Shown here piece after piece: positions 15,248 to 22,681 of a DNA stretch of 22,997 nt. A program made the position numbers and the translations under genes. Under the pieces are notes generated by a model. The model was not told the DNA's origin. It saw nothing but the letters and a program-made list of their open reading frames with translations, and ran no database searches. This DNA is from Acidobacteriaceae bacterium (GTDB taxonomy: Bacteria > Acidobacteriota > Terriglobia > Bryobacterales > Bryobacteraceae), in assembly GCA_019244945.1 (NCBI GenBank), contig JAFASD010000018.1, positions 1-22,997 on the forward strand, given 5' to 3'. Within the stretch, counting starts at the first letter, position 1. Each line of letters starts with the position of its first letter.

Positions 15248-15259
15248 AATGTTAACATT
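15248..15259. promoter_or_regulatory. 12-base palindrome providing -10 boxes for both divergent transcripts (ffs and isomerase gene)
   Basis: AATGTTAACATT is a perfect palindrome. On the plus strand it gives TAACAT at 15253-15258, about 12 bases before the folded SRP RNA, with TTCATA 17 bases upstream as a plausible -35. On the minus strand it gives TAACAT 14 bases before the isomerase ATG. It could be a shared bidirectional core promoter, or an operator for a dimeric regulator. Confidence 0.4.
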
Positions 15260-15270
15260 GTGAGTTGTCA

Positions 15271-15370
15271 GGCTCCGGGCTTCGTGCAATGGGCGGTTGT
15301 AAACCCCGCCAGGTCCGGAAGGAAGCAACGGTAGCGATTTAGCTCGTGTGCCGCGGATCACCCGGGGTCT
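15271..15370 (+). ncRNA. ffs: Signal recognition particle RNA (bacterial small SRP RNA, 4.5S)
   Basis: The conserved SRP domain IV core is plain: CCAGGTCCGGAAGGAAGCA at 15309-15327, with the GGAA apical loop and the asymmetric internal loop bases bound by Ffh. The ends pair: GGCTCCGGG at 15271-15279 matches CCCGGGGTC at 15361-15369 over nine base pairs (with G-U pairs), closing a single hairpin of about 100 nt with no Alu domain. This is the short 4.5S type. It binds Ffh to target nascent membrane and secreted proteins to FtsY and SecYEG. It sits directly upstream of dnaX, a widespread bacterial arrangement. The exact 5' end may lie a few bases upstream of 15271, and no clear intrinsic terminator follows it. 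Confidence 0.95.
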
Positions 15371-15450
15371 GGCAGACGCTCATCCCGTGCACCAAATCCG
15401 CAATGAAACGAGCGTAAGCCGCCGCTCAACTTTGCCCGCCAAGTGATTCC

Positions 15451-17076
15451 ATGTACCAAGTCATCGCGAGGAAGTACCGTCCGCAAAACTTCAGCGAGCT
15501 AATCGGCCAGGAGCACGTCCAAAAAACGCTCACGAACGCAATCGAAAGCAACCGGCTCGCACACGGATACATCTTTTCCGGCCAGCGGGGCACGGGTAAA
15601 ACAACCGTCGCCCGCATTTTGGCGCGTTGTATCAACTGCTTTAGCGGCCCCACTGCTTCGCCATGCGGCAAGTGTTCCAGTTGCATCGAAATCAGCGCCG
15701 GGAACTCGGTGGACGTGATTGAGATCGACGCAGCTTCGAATCGCGGCATCAATGAAATGCGGGAAATCCGCGAGAACGTGCGTTACCGGCCGGCGCGAGA
15801 TCGCTACAAAGTGTTCATCATCGACGAAGCGCACCAAATCACAAAGGAAGCTTTCAATGCGCTGTTGAAGACGTTGGAGGAGCCGCCGGAGTGGGTAGTG
15901 TTCATTCTATGCACGACTGAGGCATACGAAATTCCGAATACCATTGCTTCTCGATGCCAGCACTTCAGCTTTCGTTCTGTGGATTTTGCAGAACTCATGA
16001 CCCGTATCAAATCGATCGCGCAGCAGGAGGGAATCGAGGCGAGCGAGGATGTTCTTTCCGTCATTGCACAAGCCGGCGAAGGTAGCGTTCGGGATTCGCT
16101 TTCCGCTCTCGATCAAGCCATCGCGTGTTGCGGAAAGACTCTGGGAGTGGAAGACATCCGCGCTCTGCTCGGCATGTTCGGAACGGAATCTCTTCGCGCA
16201 GTAGCTGAAGCCGTTCACACGCAAGATACTTCGCGCATGCTCGACATTGTTCAAGAGTTAGAACATAAAGGACAAAGTCTACAGCACTTTTCGCGTGAGC
16301 TATCGCGGTATTGGCGCAACTTGCTGGTCGCGAAAATTACCGGCAAGCCGAGCGGGCTGATCCAAGTTTCCGAGCAGGAACAGCAAGATCTGCTCAAAAC
16401 GGCCAATCTGTTCAGCGAGGAAGATCTGACGCGTTATTTGAACCTGACGCTCGAGTTGTATAAGGCATTGCAAACTTCGCTTCAGCCGCGGCTTCATCTT
16501 GAGCTCGGCCTGATTAAGCTGGTCCAGGCAGGGCGAATCCAGGCAATCGAGCAAGCGCTCGCGGAATTGGAGACAACAGAATCCGGACCATCTCCATCGC
16601 CCGTTGCGTCCGGATCTATGTTGACGGCCTCCACTCGCACCGCTGCGCCGCGTCCACCCCCGTTTCATGCGCCTCAAAAACCTGCCGCGCCGGTCAACCA
16701 GGTTGAAAACGGCGATCTGCGGCAAGTGTTGTACGGAGCTTTGCGCCATGCCGGCATGAACACAACGGCAGACGCATTGCACTCGTCCGAGGTGCAGTTG
16801 CAGGGGAATGAGCTTGTGATTAAGGCTCCGAAGGTTATGACCCTCGCGCTGAGAGAGGGGGCCGTTCAGCGCATAGCGTCAGAGGCGTTTGGTAAACCGG
16901 TGAGGGTGCGAGTAGAGGGGTGTGAAAATGCGCCGTCTGTCGAGAGCTTGCCTCCAGAAAACGCCAAAACTGAAGACGAAGTGAGGGAACGCGCGTTGTC
17001 TCACCCTGGAGTGAAGCGCTTTCAGGAACTCTTTCCCGGAGCTCAGGTGCGTACCGTGCGAAATTTAAATGAGTAA
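15451..17076 (+). CDS. dnaX: DNA polymerase III subunit gamma/tau
   Basis: A 541-aa clamp-loader subunit. The N-terminal AAA+ domain has Walker A GQRGTGKT (44-51), a zinc module with C63, C72, C75 and C78, Walker B IIDEAH (123-128), LLKTLEEPP (138-145), sensor 1 FILCTTE and the arginine finger SRC (167-169). Domains II and III run to about residue 365. A proline-rich linker (PRPPPFHAPQKPAAP) precedes a C-terminal tau-like domain at about 425-500. It loads the beta clamp and tethers polymerase cores in replication. The start is the only sensible ATG for the family sequence MYQVIARKYRP. No Shine-Dalgarno site is evident, and 80 bases separate it from ffs. No slippery A-run and hairpin resembling the E. 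coli dnaX frameshift site was seen, so a single tau-length product is likely. ybaB follows 18 bases later. Confidence 0.97.
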   Translation: MYQVIARKYRPQNFSELIGQEHVQKTLTNAIESNRLAHGYIFSGQRGTGKTTVARILARCINCFSGPTASPCGKCSSCIEISAGNSVDVIEIDAASNRGINEMREIRENVRYRPARDRYKVFIIDEAHQITKEAFNALLKTLEEPPEWVVFILCTTEAYEIPNTIASRCQHFSFRSVDFAELMTRIKSIAQQEGIEASEDVLSVIAQAGEGSVRDSLSALDQAIACCGKTLGVEDIRALLGMFGTESLRAVAEAVHTQDTSRMLDIVQELEHKGQSLQHFSRELSRYWRNLLVAKITGKPSGLIQVSEQEQQDLLKTANLFSEEDLTRYLNLTLELYKALQTSLQPRLHLELGLIKLVQAGRIQAIEQALAELETTESGPSPSPVASGSMLTASTRTAAPRPPPFHAPQKPAAPVNQVENGDLRQVLYGALRHAGMNTTADALHSSEVQLQGNELVIKAPKVMTLALREGAVQRIASEAFGKPVRVRVEGCENAPSVESLPPENAKTEDEVRERALSHPGVKRFQELFPGAQVRTVRNLNE

Positions 17077-17094
17077 TTAAGGGACGCGACACTC

Positions 17095-17403
17095 ATGAAA
17101 ATGCCCGGCAACATGCAATCGATGATGAAACAAGCGCAGCAGATGCAGCAGAAACTGCAAGAGCAGATTGCTGCGATCCGCGTGGAGGCTTCCGCCGGAG
17201 GAGGGATGATCACTGTGAAGATGGACGGGCACAAGAATGTACTCGGGGTGAAGATTGATCCCGAAGTTGCTGGTGATGTCGAGATGCTGCAGGACATGGT
17301 GATGGCCGCGTTTAACGAAGCTGCAAAAAAGGTCGACGAAGAGTCTCAATCCAAAATGGGCGGCATGCTAGGCGGCCTCGGCCTGCCGCCAGGAATGTTT
17401 TAG
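17095..17403 (+). CDS. ybaB: YbaB/EbfC family nucleoid-associated protein
   Basis: A 102-aa protein, the usual length. The N-terminal helix is glutamine- and methionine-rich (MQSMMKQAQQMQQKLQEQIA) and is followed by the family core strands (VEASAGGGMITVKMDG, residues about 31-46) and the C-terminal helix (LQDMVMAAFNEAAKKVDEES). The tail is glycine- and methionine-rich (MGGMLGGLGLPPGMF). Family members form tweezer-like dimers that bind DNA and are almost always encoded between dnaX and recR, as here. A weak Shine-Dalgarno sequence, AAGGGA, lies 10 bases before the ATG. It is probably translated from the dnaX-ybaB-recR transcript. Confidence 0.95.
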   Translation: MKMPGNMQSMMKQAQQMQQKLQEQIAAIRVEASAGGGMITVKMDGHKNVLGVKIDPEVAGDVEMLQDMVMAAFNEAAKKVDEESQSKMGGMLGGLGLPPGMF

Positions 17404-17413
17404 CCTTCTCTCC

Positions 17414-18013
17414 ATGCCGGATTTCGCTGAGCCGCTTGCGCGGCTCATTCAGGAATGTAAGCGGCTGCCCGGCATCGGTCAGAAATCTGCGCAGCGCATC
17501 GCCTTCCATCTTCTGAGAAGCCCGCGCGAAGAAGCTGAAGCGTTGGCGCAAGCTATCCTCGATATCAAAGAGAAGCTCGGAATCTGCGTTCAGTGCAATA
17601 ACATCAGCGACGGAGAGCTGTGTCTATACTGTCGCGATCCGCATCGCGAGCATTCGCAAATCTGCGTCGTCGAAGAGCCGCATAATATTCTGCCGATCGA
17701 AACCACTCATGTATTTCGCGGCCTGTATCACGTCCTGCACGGCGCCATTTCACCCTTGCGCGGCATCGGTCCCGATCAACTGAAGATCAAGGGGTTGGTG
17801 GACCGCCTCCATCGGAATTCAATCGAGGAAATCATTGTGGCGACGAACCCGACTGTAGAAGGGGAAGCGACGGCCGTTTATCTTTCGCGATTATTGAAAC
17901 CGCTCGGGCCGCGCGTGACGCGCATTGGAATGGGCATTCCCGTGGGCAGCGATCTTGAATTCGCCGACGAAGTGACTATGTCTCGCTCACTCGAAAATCG
18001 GCGTGATATGTAG
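17414..18013 (+). CDS. recR: Recombination mediator protein RecR
   Basis: A 199-aa protein matching the family length throughout. A helix-hairpin-helix lies at about residues 8-35 (ECKRLPGIGQKSAQRIAFHL). A zinc finger follows with C58, C61, C70 and C73, then a Toprim domain from about 82 (CVVEEPHNILPIE), with GLYHVLHGAISPLRGIGPD and TVEGEATAVYLSRLL, and the C-terminal Walker-B-like region ending TRIGMGIPVGSDLEFAD. With RecO and RecF it helps load RecA on SSB-coated gaps during repair. It starts 10 bases after the ybaB stop with no good Shine-Dalgarno site, consistent with translation from the shared mRNA. Confidence 0.97.
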   Translation: MPDFAEPLARLIQECKRLPGIGQKSAQRIAFHLLRSPREEAEALAQAILDIKEKLGICVQCNNISDGELCLYCRDPHREHSQICVVEEPHNILPIETTHVFRGLYHVLHGAISPLRGIGPDQLKIKGLVDRLHRNSIEEIIVATNPTVEGEATAVYLSRLLKPLGPRVTRIGMGIPVGSDLEFADEVTMSRSLENRRDM

Positions 18014-18023
18014 GAACAGTTCT

Positions 18024-18347
18024 ATGCACCCTGAACTCGAGTCGTTCTTGAATAGCGCTTTCTCTTCGGTTCAACCAACATCACCCGAGATTGGGCGTGT
18101 CGTGGTCGAGCCGGATTATGAAACGACGCCGTCTCAGCACGATGCTGGACATCTTGCAAGCGAATTGGTGCAGTGCTTGCGCGAGCAGACTCCGGACCCA
18201 AAAGCCCTCGCATCGCATGAAGGTTTCGAAGCAGACATGCCGGGAGCTTACCGGCTGCTCTCGAAGTACGTGCGGCGAATCACCCTGCATCAAGATTCCA
18301 CGGAGGGGCCGTGGATCGAAGTCGCACCGCCGGGGAACTGGATTTGA
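18024..18347 (+). CDS. Conserved-looking hypothetical protein, 107 aa
   Basis: Starting from ATG 18024, which has AGGAAC about 7 bases upstream, the frame encodes 107 aa. An upstream in-frame ATG at 18003 overlaps recR by 11 bases and has no ribosome site. The product is soluble and acidic, with no signal or membrane segment. It begins MHPELESFLNSAFSSVQ, has a variable middle, and ends with a compact segment (YRLLSKYVRRITLHQ, then GPWIEVAPPGNWI). I do not recognise the family. Position 10 bases after recR and 24 bases before lipA suggests cotranscription with recR. It has no cysteines arranged as a metal site. Confidence 0.65.
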   Translation: MHPELESFLNSAFSSVQPTSPEIGRVVVEPDYETTPSQHDAGHLASELVQCLREQTPDPKALASHEGFEADMPGAYRLLSKYVRRITLHQDSTEGPWIEVAPPGNWI

Positions 18348-18358
18348 GATTACATCGC

Positions 18359-18364
18359 TACACT
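18359..18364 (+). promoter_or_regulatory. Candidate -10 box of lipA
   Basis: TACACT ends seven bases before the GTG start of lipA at 18372, the same spacing as seen at the GH36 and GH42 genes. No Shine-Dalgarno sequence is present between them and no good -35 is found at normal spacing. It may give lipA its own leaderless transcript. Confidence 0.35.
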
Positions 18365-18371
18365 GAAATCA

Positions 18372-19268
18372 GTGCTGGTGACTATTTCTTCTGAGCCGCA
18401 GCGGCCGAAATGGCTGCGCGCTCCGGCTCCGGTTGGCGATAACTACCGCGAGCTGAAGGATCTGGTTACCAGGCTTCAGCTGCACACCGTATGCGAGAGC
18501 GCGGCGTGCCCCAATGTTGGCGAATGCTGGAACCGGCGTACTGCAACATTCATGATTCTGGGGAATGTTTGCACACGTCGTTGCGGATTTTGCGCGGTTC
18601 AAAAGGGCGCCCCTCTTCCGGTTGACTACGATGAACCGGAACGCGTTGCAGAAGCATGCGCGACGCTCGGCTTGCGGTACGCCGTCATCACGAGCGTTAA
18701 CCGCGACGATCGAAAAGACGGCGGAGCAGAGCTATTCGCGATGACCATAGAAGCTATTCGGCGGCGCGTCGCGGGCTGCAAAATAGAAGTCCTGGTGCCC
18801 GATTTCCAAGGTTCGCATGCGGCTATGGAAATTGTGATGAACGCTCATCCTGAAGTGCTCAACCACAATACAGAGACCATCCCACGCCTTTACCGTCAGG
18901 TGCGATTGGGCGCCCGCTACGAGCGATCGCTCGATATGCTTCGTTACGCTAAGCAACTTCGACCTCACATCCCCACGAAATCTGGTCTCATGCTTGGCCT
19001 TGGAGAAACCCGAGCAGAGGTCGAGCAGGTGATGCGCGATTTACGCGACCATTATGTCGACATTTTGACTCTTGGGCAATACTTGCGTCCTTCGCAGAAG
19101 CATCTTCCGATCATGCGCTATGTATCCCAGCAGGAGTTTGACGAGTTCAAGCAGGCAGGGCGTGAGATGGGTTTCGCGCACGTCGAAGCAGGCCCGCTGG
19201 TACGCAGCTCTTATCACGCGGATAGCTCCGAGCGGAGCGCCGCGGCCGTTCATTCCTGCACTCATTGA
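18372..19268 (+). CDS. lipA: Lipoyl synthase
   Basis: A 298-aa radical SAM enzyme of normal length. The auxiliary 4Fe-4S cluster motif CX4CX5C is at C41, C46 and C52 (CESAACPNVGEC) and the radical SAM CX3CX2C at C67, C71 and C74 (CTRRCGFC). The C-terminal RSSY motif, whose serine ligates the auxiliary cluster, is at 278-281. It inserts two sulfurs into protein-bound octanoyl chains to make lipoyl cofactors for pyruvate and 2-oxoglutarate dehydrogenases and the glycine cleavage system. The start is a GTG; a second in-frame GTG two codons later is possible. No lipB is present in the window. Its 3' end overlaps the convergent histidine kinase gene by seven bases. Confidence 0.96.
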   Translation: MLVTISSEPQRPKWLRAPAPVGDNYRELKDLVTRLQLHTVCESAACPNVGECWNRRTATFMILGNVCTRRCGFCAVQKGAPLPVDYDEPERVAEACATLGLRYAVITSVNRDDRKDGGAELFAMTIEAIRRRVAGCKIEVLVPDFQGSHAAMEIVMNAHPEVLNHNTETIPRLYRQVRLGARYERSLDMLRYAKQLRPHIPTKSGLMLGLGETRAEVEQVMRDLRDHYVDILTLGQYLRPSQKHLPIMRYVSQQEFDEFKQAGREMGFAHVEAGPLVRSSYHADSSERSAAAVHSCTH

Positions 19269-20593
19269 ACAGGTAACACCAGCCGCGCCTCACACCCTGG
19301 TCCATTTGGCGCATTTTGGAGGCTGAGAGAGCCGTTGTGTGCTTCCGCGATTTGCCGACTCAGAACGAGGCCGATTCCGGAGCCGCCGCGCTTGGTCGTA
19401 AAGAACGGAACAAACAGATTCGCGGTATTCGAAAGGCCTGGACCTTCATCCCGCACAGTAATCGCAACGACCATGGGCGTCCGTTCGTGCCGGACAAATA
19501 CCCGACCTCCGGTTTCTTGCGCGGCATCCACGGCATTTCGAATCAGGTTGATCAGGACCTGTTCCAATTGATCGGCATCCCCCTGAATTGTTAAGGCAGG
19601 ACATTCTTCGAAAAATACTTGCATGCGCGTTTCCAGCCTCGTTACGCGCCTCAAGAGCGCGTTCACCTCGACCGGCCCAAACTTCGGAGGCGGCAGTTTT
19701 GCGAGCCGAGCGTAGGAACTCATAAAACGGCTGAGCGATTCCGAGCGCGTAGCGATCACGTTCAAGCCTCTCGACATGTCATCTGCCCAATCTTCCGGCA
19801 GGGGATCGGTTTTCACCAAATGATCGAGGCTCTGTGCAATTGATTTGATGGGAGTTAAAGAATTGTTCAGCTCGTGACCGAGCACGCGCACCAGCCGCTG
19901 CCAGGCTTGTAGCTCTTCTTCACGCAAGGGACGAGTCAAATCGGTAACGACCAACAATTGGTGCGGCACGCCGCCTTCTCGAAACTGGCTGCGCCGTATA
20001 CCCCAACGTCCGGTACCGCCGGGAAATGACCGTTGAATGGTCTGCTCCGGTTCGCCAACCAGATACTCGGCGAGTTCCAGCGAAGTCGCGTCTTTAGCCA
20101 AAAGGCGCTCGGCCGGTTGCGCGAGTAATCGCTCACCCGCTCGATTCACCAGCCGGAGCGATTGTTGCGGATCGAAGGCGAATGCGGCGACTTCAATTTC
20201 TTCCATCACTTTGCGAAGCAGCGCGGTCGCTTCGAGCGCGCCCAGTCGCTGATCTCTTAAGGTGGCGGCCATGGCGTTCACCTGCTGCATGACTTCGCCC
20301 ATTGGCTCCGAGGGATTTTCAACTCGAGCGCGAATGGAATAATCTCCCTCGCGCATCGCTTCCAGCAGATTAGCCAACGTACGCAAAGGACCTGCGACCC
20401 TCCCGCGAGCGCCAATGCAGAATCCGAGCCAGCAAAGGACGATCAGAAGGTCAAGCGTCCACTGCTCGCGCGGCGAATAACCGCCGGTAGCGAGAAGGAC
20501 GATGCAAACGAGTACTGCCGGCAGTCCGCCTGCCAGGGCAAGCAGAAAAACTCGTGCATCATGGCTGATTTTGACGTTATGCGCGAGTTTCAT
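19262..20593 (-). CDS. Membrane-anchored sensor histidine kinase (NtrY-like)
   Basis: A 443-aa kinase. Two transmembrane helices at about 15-36 and 46-62 are joined by a loop of about ten residues, so there is almost no periplasmic sensor. A HAMP region follows (about 63-118, RTLANLLEAMREGDYSIRAR), then a PAS-like domain (about 120-222, AFAFDPQQSLRLVNRAGERL). The HisKA motif is LGHELNNSLTPIKS with H240. The ATPase domain has the N box NLIRNAVDAA (N353), G1 DEGPG (382-386) and G2 GSGIGL (404-409), ending in the F box PFFTTK. It should autophosphorylate and pass phosphate to the adjacent NtrC-like regulator, whose stop lies 18 bases upstream. Signal input is probably from the membrane or the cytoplasmic PAS. 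Confidence 0.92.
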   Translation of the reverse strand: MKLAHNVKISHDARVFLLALAGGLPAVLVCIVLLATGGYSPREQWTLDLLIVLCWLGFCIGARGRVAGPLRTLANLLEAMREGDYSIRARVENPSEPMGEVMQQVNAMAATLRDQRLGALEATALLRKVMEEIEVAAFAFDPQQSLRLVNRAGERLLAQPAERLLAKDATSLELAEYLVGEPEQTIQRSFPGGTGRWGIRRSQFREGGVPHQLLVVTDLTRPLREEELQAWQRLVRVLGHELNNSLTPIKSIAQSLDHLVKTDPLPEDWADDMSRGLNVIATRSESLSRFMSSYARLAKLPPPKFGPVEVNALLRRVTRLETRMQVFFEECPALTIQGDADQLEQVLINLIRNAVDAAQETGGRVFVRHERTPMVVAITVRDEGPGLSNTANLFVPFFTTKRGGSGIGLVLSRQIAEAHNGSLSLQNAPNGPGCEARLVLPVQ

Positions 20594-20611
20594 GTGCGCG
20601 CCAACGCAGGC

Positions 20612-21979
20612 TCAAAGCCCGAAGCGCTGTAACCGGCGATACAACGCGCTTCGGCTCAATCCGAGAGCATTGGCTGCGTGACTCACATTACCGCCGTACC
20701 GCGATAAGGCTTTCTTGATGAGAAACTCTTCTACTTCTTCCAGACTCATCTCTTCGAGTCGCGGCGAGCCGGCGGGTCCTGCGCGCAGAGCCAGATCGCC
20801 GGCTTTTATGCAGTTGGCTTGAGCCATGAGTACCGCACGTTCGACAACGTGATTTAACTCCCGGACGTTGCCCTGCCACGGATGCTCATACATCGCTTGT
20901 ACCGCGTTGTGATCGAAGCCGTTGATGCCTTTCCGGTAGCGCCGCGCATGCACACCCAGGAAGTGACTCGCCAGAGGAGGAATGTCTTCCCGGCGCTCTC
21001 TCAGCGGTGGGAGATGAATTTCGATGGTGTTCAGACGAAATAGCAGATCCTGACGAAAGCGGCCGTTTTGCACTTCGTCTGCCAAGAGCGCGTTGGTCGC
21101 CGAAATGACTCTGACATCGACTCTCTTGGTCTTGGACGAACCTACGCGTTCCATCTCGCCTATTTCCAAAACTCGCAACAGTTTTGCTTGCAAGTTCATC
21201 GGTACGTTGGCGATCTCGTCCAGGAAAAGTGTTCCGGTATCGGCCAGCTCAAAGCGGCCCACGCGATCCATCTTGGCGTCAGTGAATGCCCCTTTGACAT
21301 GTCCGAACAACTCGCTTTCGAACACGCCTTCCGCCAAGCCGCCGGCGTTAAGGGTAACCATGGGCTTATTCGCGCGGATGGAGATGGCGTGCAGCGTTCG
21401 CGCAACGACTTCTTTTCCGGTGCCGGGCTCGCCAGTGATGAGAACATTCGCATCAGACGGTCCGACTCTCGAAATCAGATCCAGCACCGGTTGCATACTC
21501 GGCGCTTGCGCGATCATGACCGGCAAATTATCGCCGCGCAGCAATTGATTTTCAGCCTCGAGTCGCTGACCGCGTCGAATCGCTTCGCTCAACTCGAGTT
21601 GGGTTCGCACGATCGACAGCAACCGCTCGTTATCAAAAGGCTTCTGGATGAAATCGCGCGCGCCGCGCCGCATGGCTTCGACTGCAAGATCGACGCTGCT
21701 CCAGGCGGTCATCACAATAACAGGGAGCATCGGATCAGCGGTCTGAAGTTTCGCGAGCAGATCTAAACCTTCCTGACCAGAAGTGGTGTCGCGAGTATAG
21801 TTCAGATCGATAATGGCCGCGTCGTAATCGCGATTCTCAATGGCCTGCAGTACTTGCTGAGGCGACTCGGCGGATTCGATCTTATAACCCTCACGTTTGA
21901 GTAGAAGCCGCAAGGCCTCTAACACGTCGGCCTGATCGTCGGCGATCAGAATACGCATTTGTGAGGGCGCGATTTTCAT
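20612..21979 (-). CDS. NtrC-family response regulator (receiver, AAA+, Fis-type HTH)
   Basis: From ATG 21979 the product has 455 aa. A TTG at 21997 and an ATG at 21958 are alternative in-frame starts; conserved receiver sequence begins only at MRILIADDQADV. The receiver covers about 8-125 with phosphoacceptor D58, T91 and K113. The AAA+ domain has Walker A GEPGTGKE (183-190), Walker B LFLDE (251-255) and RLNTIEIHLPPLRER. The loop that contacts sigma-54 reads GAFTDA (230-235) instead of the canonical GAFTGA. The C-terminal Fis-type helix-turn-helix is at about 418-452 (RYGGNVSHAANALGLSRSALYRRL). It should activate sigma-54 promoters, probably those of the neighbouring exporter operon. The kinase partner follows 18 bases downstream, and the ABC gene ends just upstream. 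Confidence 0.93.
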   Translation of the reverse strand: MKIAPSQMRILIADDQADVLEALRLLLKREGYKIESAESPQQVLQAIENRDYDAAIIDLNYTRDTTSGQEGLDLLAKLQTADPMLPVIVMTAWSSVDLAVEAMRRGARDFIQKPFDNERLLSIVRTQLELSEAIRRGQRLEAENQLLRGDNLPVMIAQAPSMQPVLDLISRVGPSDANVLITGEPGTGKEVVARTLHAISIRANKPMVTLNAGGLAEGVFESELFGHVKGAFTDAKMDRVGRFELADTGTLFLDEIANVPMNLQAKLLRVLEIGEMERVGSSKTKRVDVRVISATNALLADEVQNGRFRQDLLFRLNTIEIHLPPLRERREDIPPLASHFLGVHARRYRKGINGFDHNAVQAMYEHPWQGNVRELNHVVERAVLMAQANCIKAGDLALRAGPAGSPRLEEMSLEEVEEFLIKKALSRYGGNVSHAANALGLSRSALYRRLQRFGL

Positions 21980-21997
21980 CGTGGTCGCCGGCCCCAA

Positions 21998-22663
21998 TTA
22001 GTTCTGGGTAATCCAGCCGTCCTCAATGTGAATGATTCTGTTCCCGTATTCGGCGTTTTTCTCGTTGTGCGTTACCTGCACAATCGTGGTGCCTTGCTCA
22101 TTCAACCTTTTGAAAAGCTCCATGATGTCCTTGCCCTGGCTGGAATGCAAATTACCCGTTGGCTCGTCTGCGAGGATGAGCTTCGGACTAGCGATCATCG
22201 CGCGAGCGACCGCAACGAGCTGCTGTTGCCCGCCTGAGAGCTGGTTTGGATAAAGATCTTTTTTCCCAACCATGTTGAATCGATCCAGAGCATCGCACAC
22301 AATACTTTGCCGCTCGGACTTTTTGATGTTGCGATAGGAAAGCGGAATATCGAGATTCTCGTAAACCGTCAGCGAATCGAGCAGATGATAGCTCTGGAAG
22401 ACGAAGCCGATGTATTTCTTGTAGAGCTCCGATCGATCTTTTTTGTTTATTTTGTGGATCGGGTGATCGAGAAAGAGATACTCGCCCGTCCAGGCGCTGT
22501 CATGCATTCCAAGCAAGTGAAGCAGTGTGGATTTGCCAGCTCCGGACGGTCCCATGATGGAGATGAATTCCCCTTCTTTGATGTCCACGTTGATCCGCCG
22601 CAAAACATAGGTTTTGGTTGGACCGTGCTCAAAGAACTTTTCTATGTTACGAAGTGAAATCAT
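21998..22663 (-). CDS. ABC transporter ATP-binding protein (MacB/LolD-type)
   Basis: A 221-aa ATPase with all motifs: Walker A GPSGAGKS (38-45), Q-loop Q90 in FVFQSYHLLDSLTV, signature LSGGQQQ (142-148), Walker B LILADEP (162-168), D-loop and H199 in VTHNEKN. The residue after the signature is leucine (QQQLVAVARA) where most MacB/LolD proteins have arginine; this marks a subfamily also common in Bacteroidota. It is richer in lysine (IHKINKKDRSELYKKYIG) and in AT than its neighbours. Such ATPases power MacB-like permeases that export peptides, lipoproteins or drugs, or transmit signals across the envelope. The permease is not in the window. It ends 18 bases before the preferred NtrC-like start and begins 18 bases after the next ABC gene stop. 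Confidence 0.92.
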   Translation of the reverse strand: MISLRNIEKFFEHGPTKTYVLRRINVDIKEGEFISIMGPSGAGKSTLLHLLGMHDSAWTGEYLFLDHPIHKINKKDRSELYKKYIGFVFQSYHLLDSLTVYENLDIPLSYRNIKKSERQSIVCDALDRFNMVGKKDLYPNQLSGGQQQLVAVARAMIASPKLILADEPTGNLHSSQGKDIMELFKRLNEQGTTIVQVTHNEKNAEYGNRIIHIEDGWITQN

Positions 22664-22681
22664 TATGCCGGATGCGCGGAC

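Noticed and set aside
15092..15334. 80-codon frame across the isomerase promoter and SRP RNA
   Set aside because: It covers the antisense of the isomerase N-terminus and the conserved SRP RNA core; the RNA explains the conservation.
21068..21766. 232-codon plus-strand frame inside the NtrC-like regulator gene
   Set aside because: Antisense to the AAA+ domain with all motifs present; a shadow of codon bias.
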